Shown piece after piece: positions 1-58,454 of a stretch of DNA of 64,000 bases. The position numbers were made by a program, and so were the translations under genes. The DNA lies in the NCBI GenBank assembly GCA_030248195.1, contig JASAND010006202.1, forward strand, positions 62,001-126,000, read 5' to 3'. Under the pieces are notes generated by a model that worked only from the letters and a program-made list of their open reading frames with translations, was not told the origin of the DNA and searched no databases. Position 1 is the first letter of the stretch, and every line of letters begins with the position of its first letter. This DNA comes from Trissonchulus latispiculum (Eukaryota > Nematoda > Enoplea > Enoplida > Ironidae).

Positions 1-108
1 GCGAATAGTATGTATGTATGTATAATAACCTCATTATGTTCATAACATTATAGTCAAACGGTAGTTATACATTATGTTACTACATATGCTGCTATTATTT
101 TGTTTTAG

Positions 109-46095
<45,987 letters not shown>

Positions 46096-46472
46096 GTGTG
46101 TTTTTCTTTGTTTCAAGGGGGGGGAGGTCAAGGGTCTTAGTTTATAGGCCCCTCCTTATTCGGGAGGCAAAAGGCAACATTTGTGCTATTTTTATGGCAA
46201 AACCATACGTTTTAATAATGTTTTCGTCCCCTTTAATAAAAACGGTTAATTTGTTTGAGCTTTCCGGTTTTGTTTTAAACGATCGCCCGCCGAATATATA
46301 CTAGCAAGTACCGTATTATGCCAAACAGTGGCCCATGGGCGTTTTTTCGGAATCGGCAATTTCGGTTTTGATTTTTGTAATCCAAAAAAGCGCCCACCCC
46401 AAAAAAACGCCCATGGGCTATATTTTGGAAACCTTCTTATAATTACCCAGCTTTGCCAATTTATATATATAT

Positions 46473-47176
46473 ACAAGAATAAAAATGCTCCGGTGGAGCA
46501 TGAAAAATGCAATATGGGTGACATTAGGTTGTAAATGGACAGAGGACTAGGTTTTAAAACGTTAATATGGGAGGGGCAGGTTGTAAATGCCAGGAGGACT
46601 AGGTTAAAAGCGCACTAATATGGACCAGCTTCGCTGAACAACCCATATTCGCGAAAACTGTCCAGAGTTTCTATCGGCTGCTGCTTGCTGTTGATATTGG
46701 CAGTTCTTCGAAAAATTGTACGATATGTCAGCACGGCCTGCAAGTATAATATGTGGTCGTGCTCCTTTATTATACAACTTAATAATACACGTACATAATG
46801 TCAACTGCTTTTCGCATCAACTTAATACAAGATTCTGCGCTGACACTGCAGAAAAAACACCTTGAACACCTTTCTACCAGAACTGCATTGTTTATTTGGA
46901 ATAAGCTTTAATATTTCAAAATCGTCCCGCTTGCTTTGAAAGTTGAAGAATGCAGGATCTTACTCGTATGTCATGTGGAGTGGAGCATGAGTGACCGCGA
47001 ATATGGGTTGTTCAGCGAAGCTGGTCCATATTAGTGCGCTTTTAACCTAGTCCTCCTGGCATTTACAACCTGCCCCTCCCATATTAACGTTTTAAAACCT
47101 AGTCCTCTGTCCATTTACAACCTAATGTCACCCATATTGCATTTTTCATGCTCCACCGGAGCATTTTTATTCTTGT
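46473..47176. mobile_element. Foldback element with arms of about 185 bp
   Basis: Left arm 46473-46660 and right arm 46997-47176 are near-perfect reverse complements, starting ACAAGAATAAAAATGCTCC. The central 330 bp is unique. No coding capacity. Confidence 0.8.
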
Positions 47177-47379
47177 CCTATTTCATTTTTAAGGTTCTCA
47201 GTAAAAAGCAAAAACGTTAAAGCTGTGTGAAAGAAACTTTAAAAATTCCGCCAATCATTAATCGTCAACCGAAAGTACAGAACAAAGAAGCTTGAAAAGT
47301 TCCAATTTCATCCTTTTTCTCTATTTTGACAGAAATCTAACATTCAGTACCCATGGCTGCAATAGTTTTAGTTACTGTA

Positions 47380-48640
47380 TATAGCATATAGCACTCTACT
47401 GCAGCGCAACCAAATGCAAACTTTACTGTCAGTGAAGGAAACTCATAAGACACGATTTGCAATGCTCTTCCGTACTTGTATACAAAGTTTCAGGCGATTG
47501 CTCTTTGTCTCTTGCTAGTGATAGGCCGTGCTGCACTTCAGCAGCACTCTACTGCAACGCAACCATACGCAAACGTCAATGTCCAAAGAAGGAGACTTAC
47601 ACGGCACAATTTCTAATGCTATTCCGCTGTTGCCTGCAGAATTTCAGGCGATTGCAAGTTATCTATAGTTAGTTATAGGCCGTGCTGTGCTTCAGCAGCA
47701 CTCTACTGCAGCGCAACCAGACGCAAACGTCAATGTCCAAAGAAGGAGACTTACACGGCACAATTTCTAATGCTTTTCCGCAGTTGCCTGCAGAATTTCA
47801 GGCGATTGCTGTTTGTCTGTTGCTAGTTATAGGCCGTGCTGTGCTTCAGCAGCACTCTACTGCAGCGCAACCAGACGCAAACGTCAATGCCAAAGAAGGA
47901 GACTTACACGGCACAATTTCTAATGCTATTCCGCTGTTGCCTGCAGAATTTCAGGCGATTGCAAGTTATCTATAGTTAGTTATAGGCCGTGCTGTACTTC
48001 AGCAGCACTCTACTGCAGCGCAACCACATGCAAACTTTACTGTCGGTGAAGGAAACTCATAAGACACGATTTGCAATGCTCTTCCGTACTTGTATACAAA
48101 GTTTCAGGCGATTGCTCTTTGTCTCTTGCTAGTGATAGGCCGTGCTGCACTTCAGCAGCACTCTACTGCAACGCAACCATACGCAAACGTCAATGTCCAA
48201 AGAAGGAGACTTACACGGCACAATTTCTAATGCTATTCCGCTGTTGCCTGCAGAATTTCAGGCGATTGCAAGTTATCTATAGTTAATTATAGGCCGTGCT
48301 GTGCTTCAGCAGCACTCTACTGCAGCGCAACCAGACGCAAACGTCAATGTCCAAAGAAGGAGACTTACACGGCACAATTTGTAATGCTTTTCCGCAGTTG
48401 CCTGCAGAATTTCAGGCGATTGCTCTTTGTCTCTTGCTAGTTATAGGCCGTGCTGTACTTCAGCAGCACTCTACTGCAGCGCAACCACATGCAAACTTTA
48501 CTGTCGGTGAAGGAAACTCATACGGCACGATTTGCAATGCTCTGCCGCACTTGTGTGCAAAATTTCGGGCGATTGCAACTTAACTGTAGTTAGTTACAGG
48601 CCGTGCTGTACTTCTGCAGCACTCCACTACAGCGCAACCA
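47380..48640 (+). repeat. 154-bp tandem satellite, about eight monomers
   Basis: GGCCGTGCTG starts recur at 47524, 47678, 47832, 47984, 48138, 48292, 48446 and 48599, spacing 152-154 bp. Monomers fall into types, and a block of four (about 614 bp) repeats: the sequence from 47457 matches that from 48071. The short ORFs in it are by-products of the repeat. Diverged remnants continue to about 49000. Confidence 0.9.
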
Positions 48641-49646
48641 CATAGTAACATCGTAATAAGTATACAAAACGTATCTATAATAGTTTGTCATGCCCTAAAC
48701 AATCTGTATGCCGAATTTCAAATACCAGTGACGAATGAATAACATGTTATCGACTGTGCTGTGTTTGGGGCAGCACATACAGCACGGTGGAAGCTACAGA
48801 GTGCACTAACTAACATAGCTACAGTTCCTCCTTACTGCAGACACAATTATCACCAAGTTTCATATGCTTAGCCGATTACGGTCAGTCTACAGACAGCGTG
48901 CTATGGTTGCTGCATAACAGTACAGCACGATAGCAGCACCGCACAGCGCTGGGACTATGCTCATCGTTTTCAGCGACCCCGATAACCCTTATATGCGTCC
49001 CACTATATGGCCCAAAACAGCATATTTAGGCCTATTTTTTACTATTTCCTGGAGAGTTGGGACTTAGAAATTTTCCGAAAATGGCTATTTGGCCGGACCA
49101 ACTTTGGGCCGGCCGCCAGAACGATCCTGGCCAGATATCAAAAATCGCCCTCGTTAGGACATATAAACCCTTCCGTAGATCCTTATGCAACAAACCACGT
49201 CTCTCTAGCGTCTTCCCTGAGTCCTGTAGCTTTGACAAAAAATTGGCCATTTTTGGCCATTTTAGCGCCAAGTCCACTTTTGGCCGGCCGTACAGGTGGC
49301 CGGCCGGGCCGGGCAGCGAAAAAATATCAAAAAGGTTCACTTTCGGGGTATATACGTTCAGAAAAACCAAACTTCACCTGCTGAAAATGCCCAGATCGTT
49401 CTAACACTGCGACAGAAAATTGCATTTTTCCAAGCGTGACTTACACGGAAAAAAACAAACGGACCTAACTTGCCCGGAAGCCAAAATTTTCAAAGTTGGA
49501 AATTTTGACCAAAACTTTTTTGCGACTTGTAGTACTCGTCGTGTAGATTCCAACGATACCAAAATTGTCCAGTTTCGTTGAGTATTTAGCTGGCACGGAG
49601 CTCGAACGGGTCTCCAAGGGCCGCACTGAGCCTTTTACACCCATAT

Positions 49647-49676
49647 TATAGGGGAGCGCTCTCGCGCTCCCCTATA
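49647..49676. repeat. Perfect 13-bp hairpin
   Basis: TATAGGGGAGCGC and its complement around a TCTC loop. T-rich sequence follows, so it resembles a terminator, but no transcription unit is evident. Confidence 0.6.
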
Positions 49677-50499
49677 ATTTTTGAAAAATATTTTATAATT
49701 TTTGCCAAAAATGTCCTAATTTTTCCTTGTTTTGACTGAAATGTATATATAGATATGGGTTGCTGGATATTTATTTTTTATAATTTTTTATTTATATGGT
49801 GTATATGGGGGTTAGTGTTTGTTACTGTGTTTAGAATTGTGGTATATATGGGAGAATTAGTGTGAGTTTGTAGGAGAGTATAGAAATGGAAAAAATAAAG
49901 TAAATTAACTATATGGTTGGTTGGGATGGCAAAAATGTAAATAATTTAGGTTCTATAGTGTTTAAGATTTTGTGATTTGAAAGTGTGTGTTGTTTTTGTG
50001 TTGTTTGGGCTGGTGGAAGCTAAATTTAGTGGTGAAAAAAGCCGGTGGGCCCGATGGGTCTGTACATTTTATCAATGCTTATATATTAGCTGGGATTCGT
50101 TGCTTTAAGCTGACTTGTTTGACCGAAAAACCATTTTGCCCACTGTTTTTTGTGTTTTTATTGCGTTTTCGCACACTTTTTTAAAAAACACCATATTTAA
50201 AAAACACTAAAAAGCACACTCCTTTTCACCTGAAGGAGCAAATCTTTATTAATTTTAAGCATAATTTTTAAGTCTTTCCAAAAAATTTTACGCCTTCGGC
50301 GCAAATATCATCTACATATCTGTTTTTACTTCTGTTTGTTTTCGTCTGGGCATTACCTAGTTTTAGTGTAGCCTTTATTATTCCAAGCAACGCTGCCATT
50401 TGGGCACACAAAACTTACACACTGGCGATGGGTTTTCCCGCCGCGCTATAATACGTACGTATATACATACAGCGCGAGACGTATGCAGGTGGCGAGAAA

Positions 50500-50970
50500 A
50501 CCCCAAGAAAATGTTGGGGAAGTTTGGAAAAATGTCGGGAAAACATCGGAAAAATATCCGGAAAAACACAGAAAAAATTCCGAAAAATATCGTGAAAATA
50601 TAGGGAAATTGTCTGGAAAAATCGGAAAAATGTCTGGAAAATATCGGAAAAAAACATCGGAAAAATATCCGGAAAAACACAGAAAAAATTCCGAAAAATA
50701 TCGTGAAAATATAGGGAAATTGTCTGGAAAAATCGGAAAAATGTCTGGAAAATATCGGAAAAAAGATCGGAAAAATATCGGAAAAAAATCGGAATAATGG
50801 AAAAGTTGCACAAAAATCGGGAAAATTCCCGGAAAAAATCGGAAAAAAATCGGTAAAAAATCGGAATAAAATCGGAAAAGTTGCACAAAAAAATCGGAAT
50901 AATTTCCGGAAAAAATCGGAAAAATTTGTCCCGATTTTTTTCCGATTTTTTCTAACAAAAGTTTTCCTGT
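50500..50970 (+). repeat. Low-complexity ATCGGAAAAA array with a 111-bp duplication
   Basis: Short A-rich units containing TCGGAAAA repeat throughout. A 111-bp unit is duplicated (50542 and 50653). The long open frames seen on both strands come from this repetitiveness. Confidence 0.8.
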
Positions 50971-51301
50971 GCTGCCCCCAAACCCCCCCCCCCACCTAAC
51001 ACCTATGGTAGACCCCCCCCCCAGCCCATAGGTGTACCAAGCTACAGTTTACCCCCTGTGAGACCCCCCACGGAGAGGCCAGACCCCCCTCCTCGACCTT
51101 AACTACTCCCCCCCCCCCCCAAGCCGAGCTCAAACCCCCCTCCCCCCCTAAAATTGGGTCCAAACCAGGAAAAAATGCAAAATTTTTGAAAAATTTTTTG
51201 CAATTTCTGAAAATTTTTGAAAAAAATTCGAAAAAATGGCTATAAATCACATATAGTCAGGTTCCCAAAAAAAGAACCAGTGACTATTAACGTAACATAT
51301 T

Positions 51302-53053
51302 AACGACTACTGCAAAACGTGTCCTCCGTGTCAGAAGTCAAATCCTGCCAACAAACCTTCCTCTGCTTTACTCCATCCTATAGCAGTGCCAGACCGAATG
51401 TTCCATCGATGGAGCATGGATCTAATAGGCCCTTTTCAAGAAACTTCCCATGGTAATAAATATGTATGTGTGGCTACCGAATACCTAACCAAGTGGCCTA
51501 AGGTGTGAGCATTGCCTAGTAAACAAGCATCTGTGGTCTCTCAGTGTGTTCTAGATTTAGTGCTCAGATTTGGAGCAATGGAGAACTTGCAGACAGATCA
51601 GGGGACCGAATTCTGCAATAAACTGAACATGGAAATTTGCAAGGTGTTTTCTATCAAGCGGGCCATATCATCAGCTTACCACCCTCAAACTCAAGGACTC
51701 ACCGAACGTTTCAATCAAACCTTGCAGACTCAGTTGATGAAAGTCTGCAAAGGAGGCGATGATTGGGACAAGAAAATTCAATCAATTGCTTTTTCCTATC
51801 GCGTGCAACCACAGAAATCTACGAAAGTCAGCCCGTTCTTCCTCATCTATGGAGCAGATCCGAGACTTCCCGTAGAATTAGATGTTCCAGGATACCAGCT
51901 GTCTTGTAACGATCAGGTAACTGCTTGCTCAGATGACACTTTGTCTTTCCTGAAGACTCGCTTAAATTTTATTGAAGACGATCTTGGTGACGTGAGAAAC
52001 GAGGCAGTGGATGAGATCGCTAAATCGCAAGATAAGCAGAAGGCAGCTTACGATATCAAGAGCAGTGGCCCTCGATTCACTGTTGGAACTAAGGTCTTAC
52101 TGAAAAATTCTAGAAAGGATACAAGAAAGGGCGATAAGCTGGCTCAAAGATGGATTGGTCCGTATGAGATCTGTGAGATTTTGACGAAGGGGAACTATGT
52201 GATTGCTAAAAATGGCAACCCATTGAAGAAAAGTGTTAATGCTTCCAATTTAAAGCAGTACGAGGATTCTCAGTCACTCAATAAGAAAGAGGGTGTGAAG
52301 GATTGCCAATCGATTGGTGGCAAGAATGAAGAAAAAGTAAATGATGACGACGACAACGACGACGAAGAAGAAGAAGAAGAGGAGGAGGAGGAGGAGCTTG
52401 GTGCGGTGGCTCCAGCCAATAGTACTGCACAGAAGGCCTTTGTTCCATGGTTGAAGTTTGGGACTATTTCCCTGTCTATGTCCGACAAAACCCATCTCAT
52501 TACAGGCTCCTGGCTCAATGATAACCACATCAACGCTGCCCAGTTTTTGCTGCAACAGCAGCATCCTTGCGTCGGTGGGTTCCAAGACACTGTGATTGGA
52601 ACTAGTTCATTTGGGTACAAATCCGTGAAGGGAAAATCTGTCCAAATCCACCATCTTGGAGGCAATCACTGGATAACATCCACAAGTCACGATGGGTCCG
52701 TCCTCGTTTTCGATTCTCTACAGTTCAAAATGACAGGGCAACTGGAAAAGGAACTACGGTCGATATACAGCGAATGTGCCTTTGATGATTGGACTATTAG
52801 AGTCCTAGTCATTCCTTGTCAACAGCAGAGGGGATCTAACGATTGCGGCCTCTTTGCCGTGGCCAACATGGTAGAAGTCTTAGAAAGTAGCTACCCTTAC
52901 TTAAAGCATTTTAAGCAAGACTTGATGCGACTGCATTTGCTGCAATGCTTTCAATATGGGCGGATCTCTTCCTTTCCTGGCATTGTTACAACTGGTTCTG
53001 TCACAGTTAAACAGTTTCTGATTGGACCTGACTATTTGAAAGCAAAGCTATAA
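51302..53053 (+). pseudogene. Integrase-Ulp1 protease fusion gene of a Ginger- or Ty3-type element (5'-truncated)
   Basis: The frame from 51302 encodes the CxxC half of a zinc-binding HHCC region, then a DDE integrase core: first Asp at 51419, then, numbered from codon 51512, Asp 29 and Glu 65 (DD35E spacing; LQTDQGTEF, GLTERFNQ). A TGA at 51506-51508 interrupts it between the first and second Asp. A chromodomain-like/SH3-like region (GTKVLLKN), an acidic run (residues about 275-295) and a C48-family Ulp1-like cysteine peptidase follow, with His 386, Asp 401, Gln 437 and Cys 445 all present. 513 codons are open after the stop. No protease, RT or gag upstream. Likely a DNA-transposon (Ginger) or LTR-element remnant. 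Confidence 0.85.
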
Positions 53054-53469
53054 CTATGTGCAAACTTTTGTCCGCAACTATGGATGGTCCAAAAAGGGTG
53101 ATGATATTTTGTATAAGTTTTTTACAGTCGTCTTTCGTCTAAAAAGTTAGTGTTCATTGCAGTTTATACATTTAGTACATTATTGTAGCTGTTTGAAGTT
53201 CATCGCAGTCAATATTACAGTTTACTGCGCTTTAAATTGTTTACAGTAAACAAATATTGTCTATCTACCATAACAGTAATTAAGAACCTCCATTAATTGT
53301 CTATATTCCAGTCCACTACGGTTTGTTGCTATATTACAGCATTACGTCAATAACCACGACCATCAGCTTTGTATATGCAGCGCCATTAAGCATTTGTAAT
53401 AACAATTTACCAATTTACCAAAGCGTTGCTGTTTTGACCCTGTTAAATTTGCTGCATCATTTGGCTAGG

Positions 53470-53595
53470 TTTCATTTAGAGGGGGGAAAAATATTATAGC
53501 TGACAGGGGGAAAATATCACGGGGGGAAAATATTATACCCTATAGGGAGGAAAAATATCACGGGGGGAAATATTATACGACACCGGTCACCTTAG
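53470..53595 (+). repeat. GGGGGGAAAATATTATA short repeats
   Basis: Four or five irregular units of a G-run followed by AAAATAT. The surrounding 53056-53990 has no recognised gene. Confidence 0.5.
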
Positions 53596-54023
53596 GCCCT
53601 ACCCTCTTAAAAATCTACTAAGATCAGCAGTTGCAATTTTCAACATCAGAGTACCCACCGAATTAGAAGTTACTATATCTCCTGGTAATTCATTCCATAC
53701 ACAAGACATGTGCAGGAGGGAATGTTTTGGGGAGGGGAGGGGTGAACATGGATGCTCACTACACGCCCACTAAAGCAGTTTTTGGTTATCGTATGTTTAG
53801 CCCTAGATACTGGCTTAATACGCAAATTATGCACTCTCGTCCCGTTATCCTGACAATACTCAAAATAATCGGAAAAAATCAGGTAGCTATTAGGTTCTTA
53901 GCAATTCTAAAGGGTTTCTGGGAACGTCAGGAATAGGTGTCCGTTCACTAAAATATTCCTATGGATAAATATTTTAGAAAAGAAAGGTTAAAGGGCAGTT
54001 TATAGAGTATTATGTAGGTGTAA

Positions 54024-55001
54024 TGTGGGCAATAGCAACCCTGCTATAACGCCCTTTCCAAGTCCTTTCCCAATTCACATTTCCGCTGTTTTTTCCTAAA
54101 ACTCCCCCAAAATCCCCCAAATTCCCCATAAATATTGTATTGCTAAAATTGCTGGGAAGCCCAATGATACTGTATTATTTTGTATGTGAAAACCCCTTTA
54201 AATATCTTGCAGTGCTAACTTTATGCTCATCTTTTGAAAATTATCTAAAATCACTTATTTTCTGAGCGTAAACTTAACATTGCATGTATTTTCAATTCTT
54301 GCTGGCTTAGCAAAGATAGACCCTCCCGTTCCCAACGCATAACAAAATTCTCCTTTAACGCTTACGTCACCCTTTCATCAGTTGGGAGTTTTTCAAGCTA
54401 TCGAGCGGTCGGTCTTCAAAGTTGGGGCCCCACCCTTCACGTGTCCACACCTAAAGCGTAAGTATTTTTGTTTCCATTTTTGTTTTGAAAATTAATTTAA
54501 ACTTACCTTTTTTTAATCTCTTTTCCTGCCCCTAACCCTTTTTAACTTCACTTTAACTCTAACTCTTAACTCCCCCCTTCCTTTCCTTTTCCTAACTCGA
54601 GGGATTGTCCCCGTCCCCCCGGGTCTATTTTTACTTAATTTCCCTCCCCCGTTTTTTGTTGTTTCTCTCCCCTTTCCCCTATTGTTTGCTGGTTCCCTCC
54701 CCTCGTTGCTTGAATTCCTCTTTGTGCCCTTTGTCGTGTTTGTTCTGCGGGTAGCCCGCTATTCTTGTTTGTCCCCCCTCTGGGTAGCCCGGAGGGATTT
54801 TCCTGTTATAATTTCCCTGTGCTCGTAGCATTAAATTTGCCAGTTGTCCTTCCGTTTATTTAACTTAATTTTTATTAACCTTGCTTAACTAGTCTGGTTT
54901 CTTTAATTAGCTAGGTATCGCTCTGGGAATAGCCCGGAGCCCTTTCCTAATTGAGCTTAATTTTTGTGTGCGTGTCTACATTTCGTTTGGCGCCCCGTTG
55001 G
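54024..55001 (+). mobile_element. Possible LTR followed by a primer-binding site
   Basis: Starts TGTGGGC and ends TCTACA (54980). Seven bases later comes TGGCGCCCCGTTGG, similar to tRNA primer-binding sites of Ty3-type elements. Pyrimidine-rich with three AGCCCG repeats. No second LTR or coding region seen, so this is tentative. Confidence 0.3.
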
Positions 55002-55972
55002 CGTCCCCCAAAATTGTCTGTTCCCCGTGGCGAGAACCGAGCCAGAACCGCCTGGACTAAAGATCTCCACCCGCAGTCGTCGGTCAGCGTTCATTGCGCT
55101 CAGTCTCTTTTGTAAAATTTGGTGTGTGAGCTCTGTGGTTTGAATAACTAGCTCTCCCATATTTTACATAGATTTAATTTACTTGTCCGAAGCATTCAAT
55201 GACTGTGTATTTTGGCCGGCCATTATTAATAAAATAGAGCTAGAATAGAAAGTAAACATGAAAATACAAGGATACTGAGTGACAAAAACAAAATAGTAAA
55301 ATTATGAATATAATAGCAGTAAAATTACACAGTATCATTCAAGGAAGTTCAAAAGAGTCAAAAAATAGATTTTCGGGAAAAGGTTTTTAAGCGAAAAATC
55401 CGGGTGCTGAAATTTTTAATTTAATAGGCAAGATAAAGGATATTTAATTTGGTGGGATTTGGATTATACTTTACAATGTTATAAAAGATTTGAATCTTTC
55501 AGAACTAATCCCTTAGATTCAAAACTTCCATAACTTGATAGTAAAATGTGCAAAATTAAACGTTAAAAGTTAAACTTACAATTCCGTCCTTATTAAAGTT
55601 TTGGGTGATCTGAATAGAAAGCTTTGCAGTCTAACCAAATTCAGTGGAGAAGTATTAAGAACATCTTAATTAATTTGATTAGACCAGTGGATTTTCCCCT
55701 GGAAGCTCGATTAAACTTAGGACTATTGTCCTGAATTAGACTAAACATTATACAATCTTGTATATATAAAAAAGTCAACATTTGAGTTTTCAAGTAACCA
55801 CAAGTAAAAGCACAGGTTACTCAAATTAAGACAAGATTAACAACACTTCACTGATATATAATTTACTGTGGCATTAGCAGATTGGCGCGAAGTAGAGGGG
55901 ATCGAATCGGTAGGTGCAGAGGCAGGTGCATCATCCCACGACTTTAATCTAGCGGCGAAAGGATTTACCCGA

Positions 55973-56059
55973 CTTTTATACAATCTGGGAAGTTGAGGTT
56001 GAACGCATCGTATCTTTTTCCTTGATAAACCACATTTGGATGCATGTACTTGCCGGTCT
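55973..56059 (-). other. Candidate minus-strand exon (weak)
   Basis: A good acceptor (TCTATTTTGTTTAG) precedes two open frames; one encodes GKYMHPNVVYQGKRYDAFNL up to a GTAAAT donor-like site, the other stays open for about 70 codons with a Ser/Pro/Asp-rich end. No family recognised. Confidence 0.2.
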
Positions 56060-58432
56060 AAACAAAATAGAGTAAGATACACTGAGATAAAATAAATAGA
56101 ACAATAATGACAATATTGGCAGAAAGTAGTCAAACAAAATTCAGCGTTAAAGCAGTGCAATCTAAAGCAAACTAATTAAATAGTCGAAACGTATAAACAA
56201 TCGAAGTAAAAATAAAATATAAGAAAACAGGTAATTAACTACTCAGAACGTAGGATAACGTGGGGGAATGGGGGTGCAGACCCCCCCTCCAGATCGACAG
56301 AAAACGGGTAAACCCCCTCATCGAAAAGAGAAAAAGGGCAGACCCTCTCGCCGAGATAAGCTCCGTCAGTTTCAGCAAACTTCAAAGAAGCCGCCGTGTC
56401 GGTTACAATAATTGATACATATTCGCGTTCTCCTGAACGTAACCTTTCATTTGATACCAAGCTCGACTACTTTTCGTTTATTTCTTCTTTTCCTACAGTT
56501 TCTAAAATTTCTGAAATTTGAAATTCTAAAATTTTAGAATTTTTGAAAATTTTTGAAATCTCTGATTTCTGAGCTTTCAGAAAATATATACATTGTCATA
56601 CTTAACTTGAATAATAAACTCTCCACAAAATTCACTCTTTTGGTCCAGTTTAAGTTTGCTAGACTATAGTTAAAATATAAAAATAACTGTGAGCAAACTA
56701 CATTGAAATGAAAATAATTTACACAATAATACAGAATAGCGAGAATCTAGAATCCATTTTCCCTTTTTCTCTGTACCAAAAAACCACCAACCTCAACACT
56801 GGTCAGCCAGCCGGATCGACTAGCATTAAGACGTATGATGAAATATTAAAATTAATGTACATACCTGGAGACAACTGTTCGATGCGCCCTTCCAGGGTAA
56901 CAACGTCCTGGTCGCTAGCTTATGTTCAGGATATGATTCTGGAGTTCGGTTTGGCAGGCTTTTTAGCGAACACTTGAAGTCGCCAGTAAATTAGGTGGCG
57001 TCCGCCGGCAAACCAGTCACCTGAGAATAGCCAGAGGGAGCACCAACCGCAGGAGGACACCTGTCCGGAAAACGTTTGCAATAAATGGAAGGATAGGTCT
57101 CGGTGAAGAACGCAAATTTATTTCATCATCTTTCCCAGCCGCAGCTGAAATAAAAAATCTTAAAGCATCATTTTCATTTCCTGTTACAGAAAATATAGAA
57201 AACCAAACTGGTTGCGGGGCTTTTCAAGGGGGAGTTTGGAATAGGGGCAGATCACCGAATGGGAGGCCCCAACCTCCCCGATGTATAAAAACTAGCATTT
57301 AGCCTAATCGGCGACGTCGACATCCACTGCATAGTCAAGCACAGACCGACTGCCAGCCATCAAATATAATAACTACTAAATCTATAAATGCATAGTAAGA
57401 AATTAACAACTAAGCATAGGCACGGGTAGTCAGGTACCCGGATGCCCTAAAAATGTCAGGTACCCGGTTCTGCTTCGGGTAGGAAACTCAGTTATTTACT
57501 GAACTAAGCGGGGATATACAATAAAAACCAAAGCCGTATGTATCAGCATCAGCTTTCGATGACATGTGAATTAATTGCAACGTTCTATAATTCCTTTTGC
57601 CTGTAAAACGCAGTTTAAACGCTTTTGAAACACCTTAAGAATAAGGCTATCCAATCTGTGCGCAATTTGAATTTAAAAACCTCTCAGCACTCTGAAAATA
57701 TGGTTAAAAAACTCTCGGGTACCCAGGTAGTGTCGCAAAATATCCGATAAAGGGCAAATTTTTGAACGCAAATGCAAGTGGAAAAATGTCTCCGTATATG
57801 GCATGATGACTTAACATAGCTGGACAGGAGCTAGTCAAAAGCAGAAAAATTTCTCGGCTAAGCGACGTGCTCGGGTCCGGTGTCGCATTTCCCCGACATA
57901 GGGCTTCGGGTTGTACAGGTTACCCGGGTCCAAATTTCCCTGTCTCCTGTCAAAGCTAATATCAACGCGGTAGGATACTCTACTACCGAAGTGACGACCT
58001 TCGCGTTTACAATAAAGTTGCAGGCACTGCTTACGGCCGGTCAAGTGCAAAAGTATTTTCGTATGTGGAAATTGACTTAACATAGTTAAGCAGAAGCAGG
58101 AAGAGCGTCGGGAGGACTCAGAGATCCGGCTCGTATCCCCAGAACGATTCGGACCTCGAGACCGAGCACACTTTCATTGATTTTTCTTGGCTATTTCTAG
58201 CTGAACAAGTCTTTTCATGCCAGCAAAATAGAATTAAAACTCCGTGACAGCGAATACTCTACTTTTAACCAATACTCAACAATGTCACAATTTATTGGAC
58301 TGCAATACAAACAGCATTTATTCACATGCTAAAATATACATGAGTAAAATATGTCCTGTATACAAGACGTACAGTAACACTTAAAATTACACTCTACTTA
58401 CGGGAGCAGGTAAGCGCGCGCACGTACGTTTT

Positions 58433-58454
58433 TATCTCGCCTAAAGGCGAGATA
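58433..58454. repeat. Perfect 9-bp hairpin
   Basis: TATCTCGCC and its complement around TAAA, preceded by TTTT. Unexplained. Confidence 0.5.

Noticed and set aside
47380..48640. CRISPR array or small-protein gene family
   Set aside because: The repeats are 154 bp with no spacers, the genome is eukaryotic, and the ORFs shift frame from monomer to monomer.
49007..49404. Protein-coding gene on either strand
   Set aside because: Three overlapping frames on both strands are open, codon composition is not distinctive and no motif is recognised.
50378..50995. Phe/Ile-rich membrane protein on the minus strand (205 codons), with overlapping ORFs on both strands
   Set aside because: All are by-products of the ATCGGAAAAA repeat; the same duplicated segment appears in every frame.
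51302..53053. Endogenous retrovirus
   Set aside because: No gag, protease, RT or envelope near it, and the C-terminal Ulp1 domain fits Ginger-type or cellular-derived elements better.
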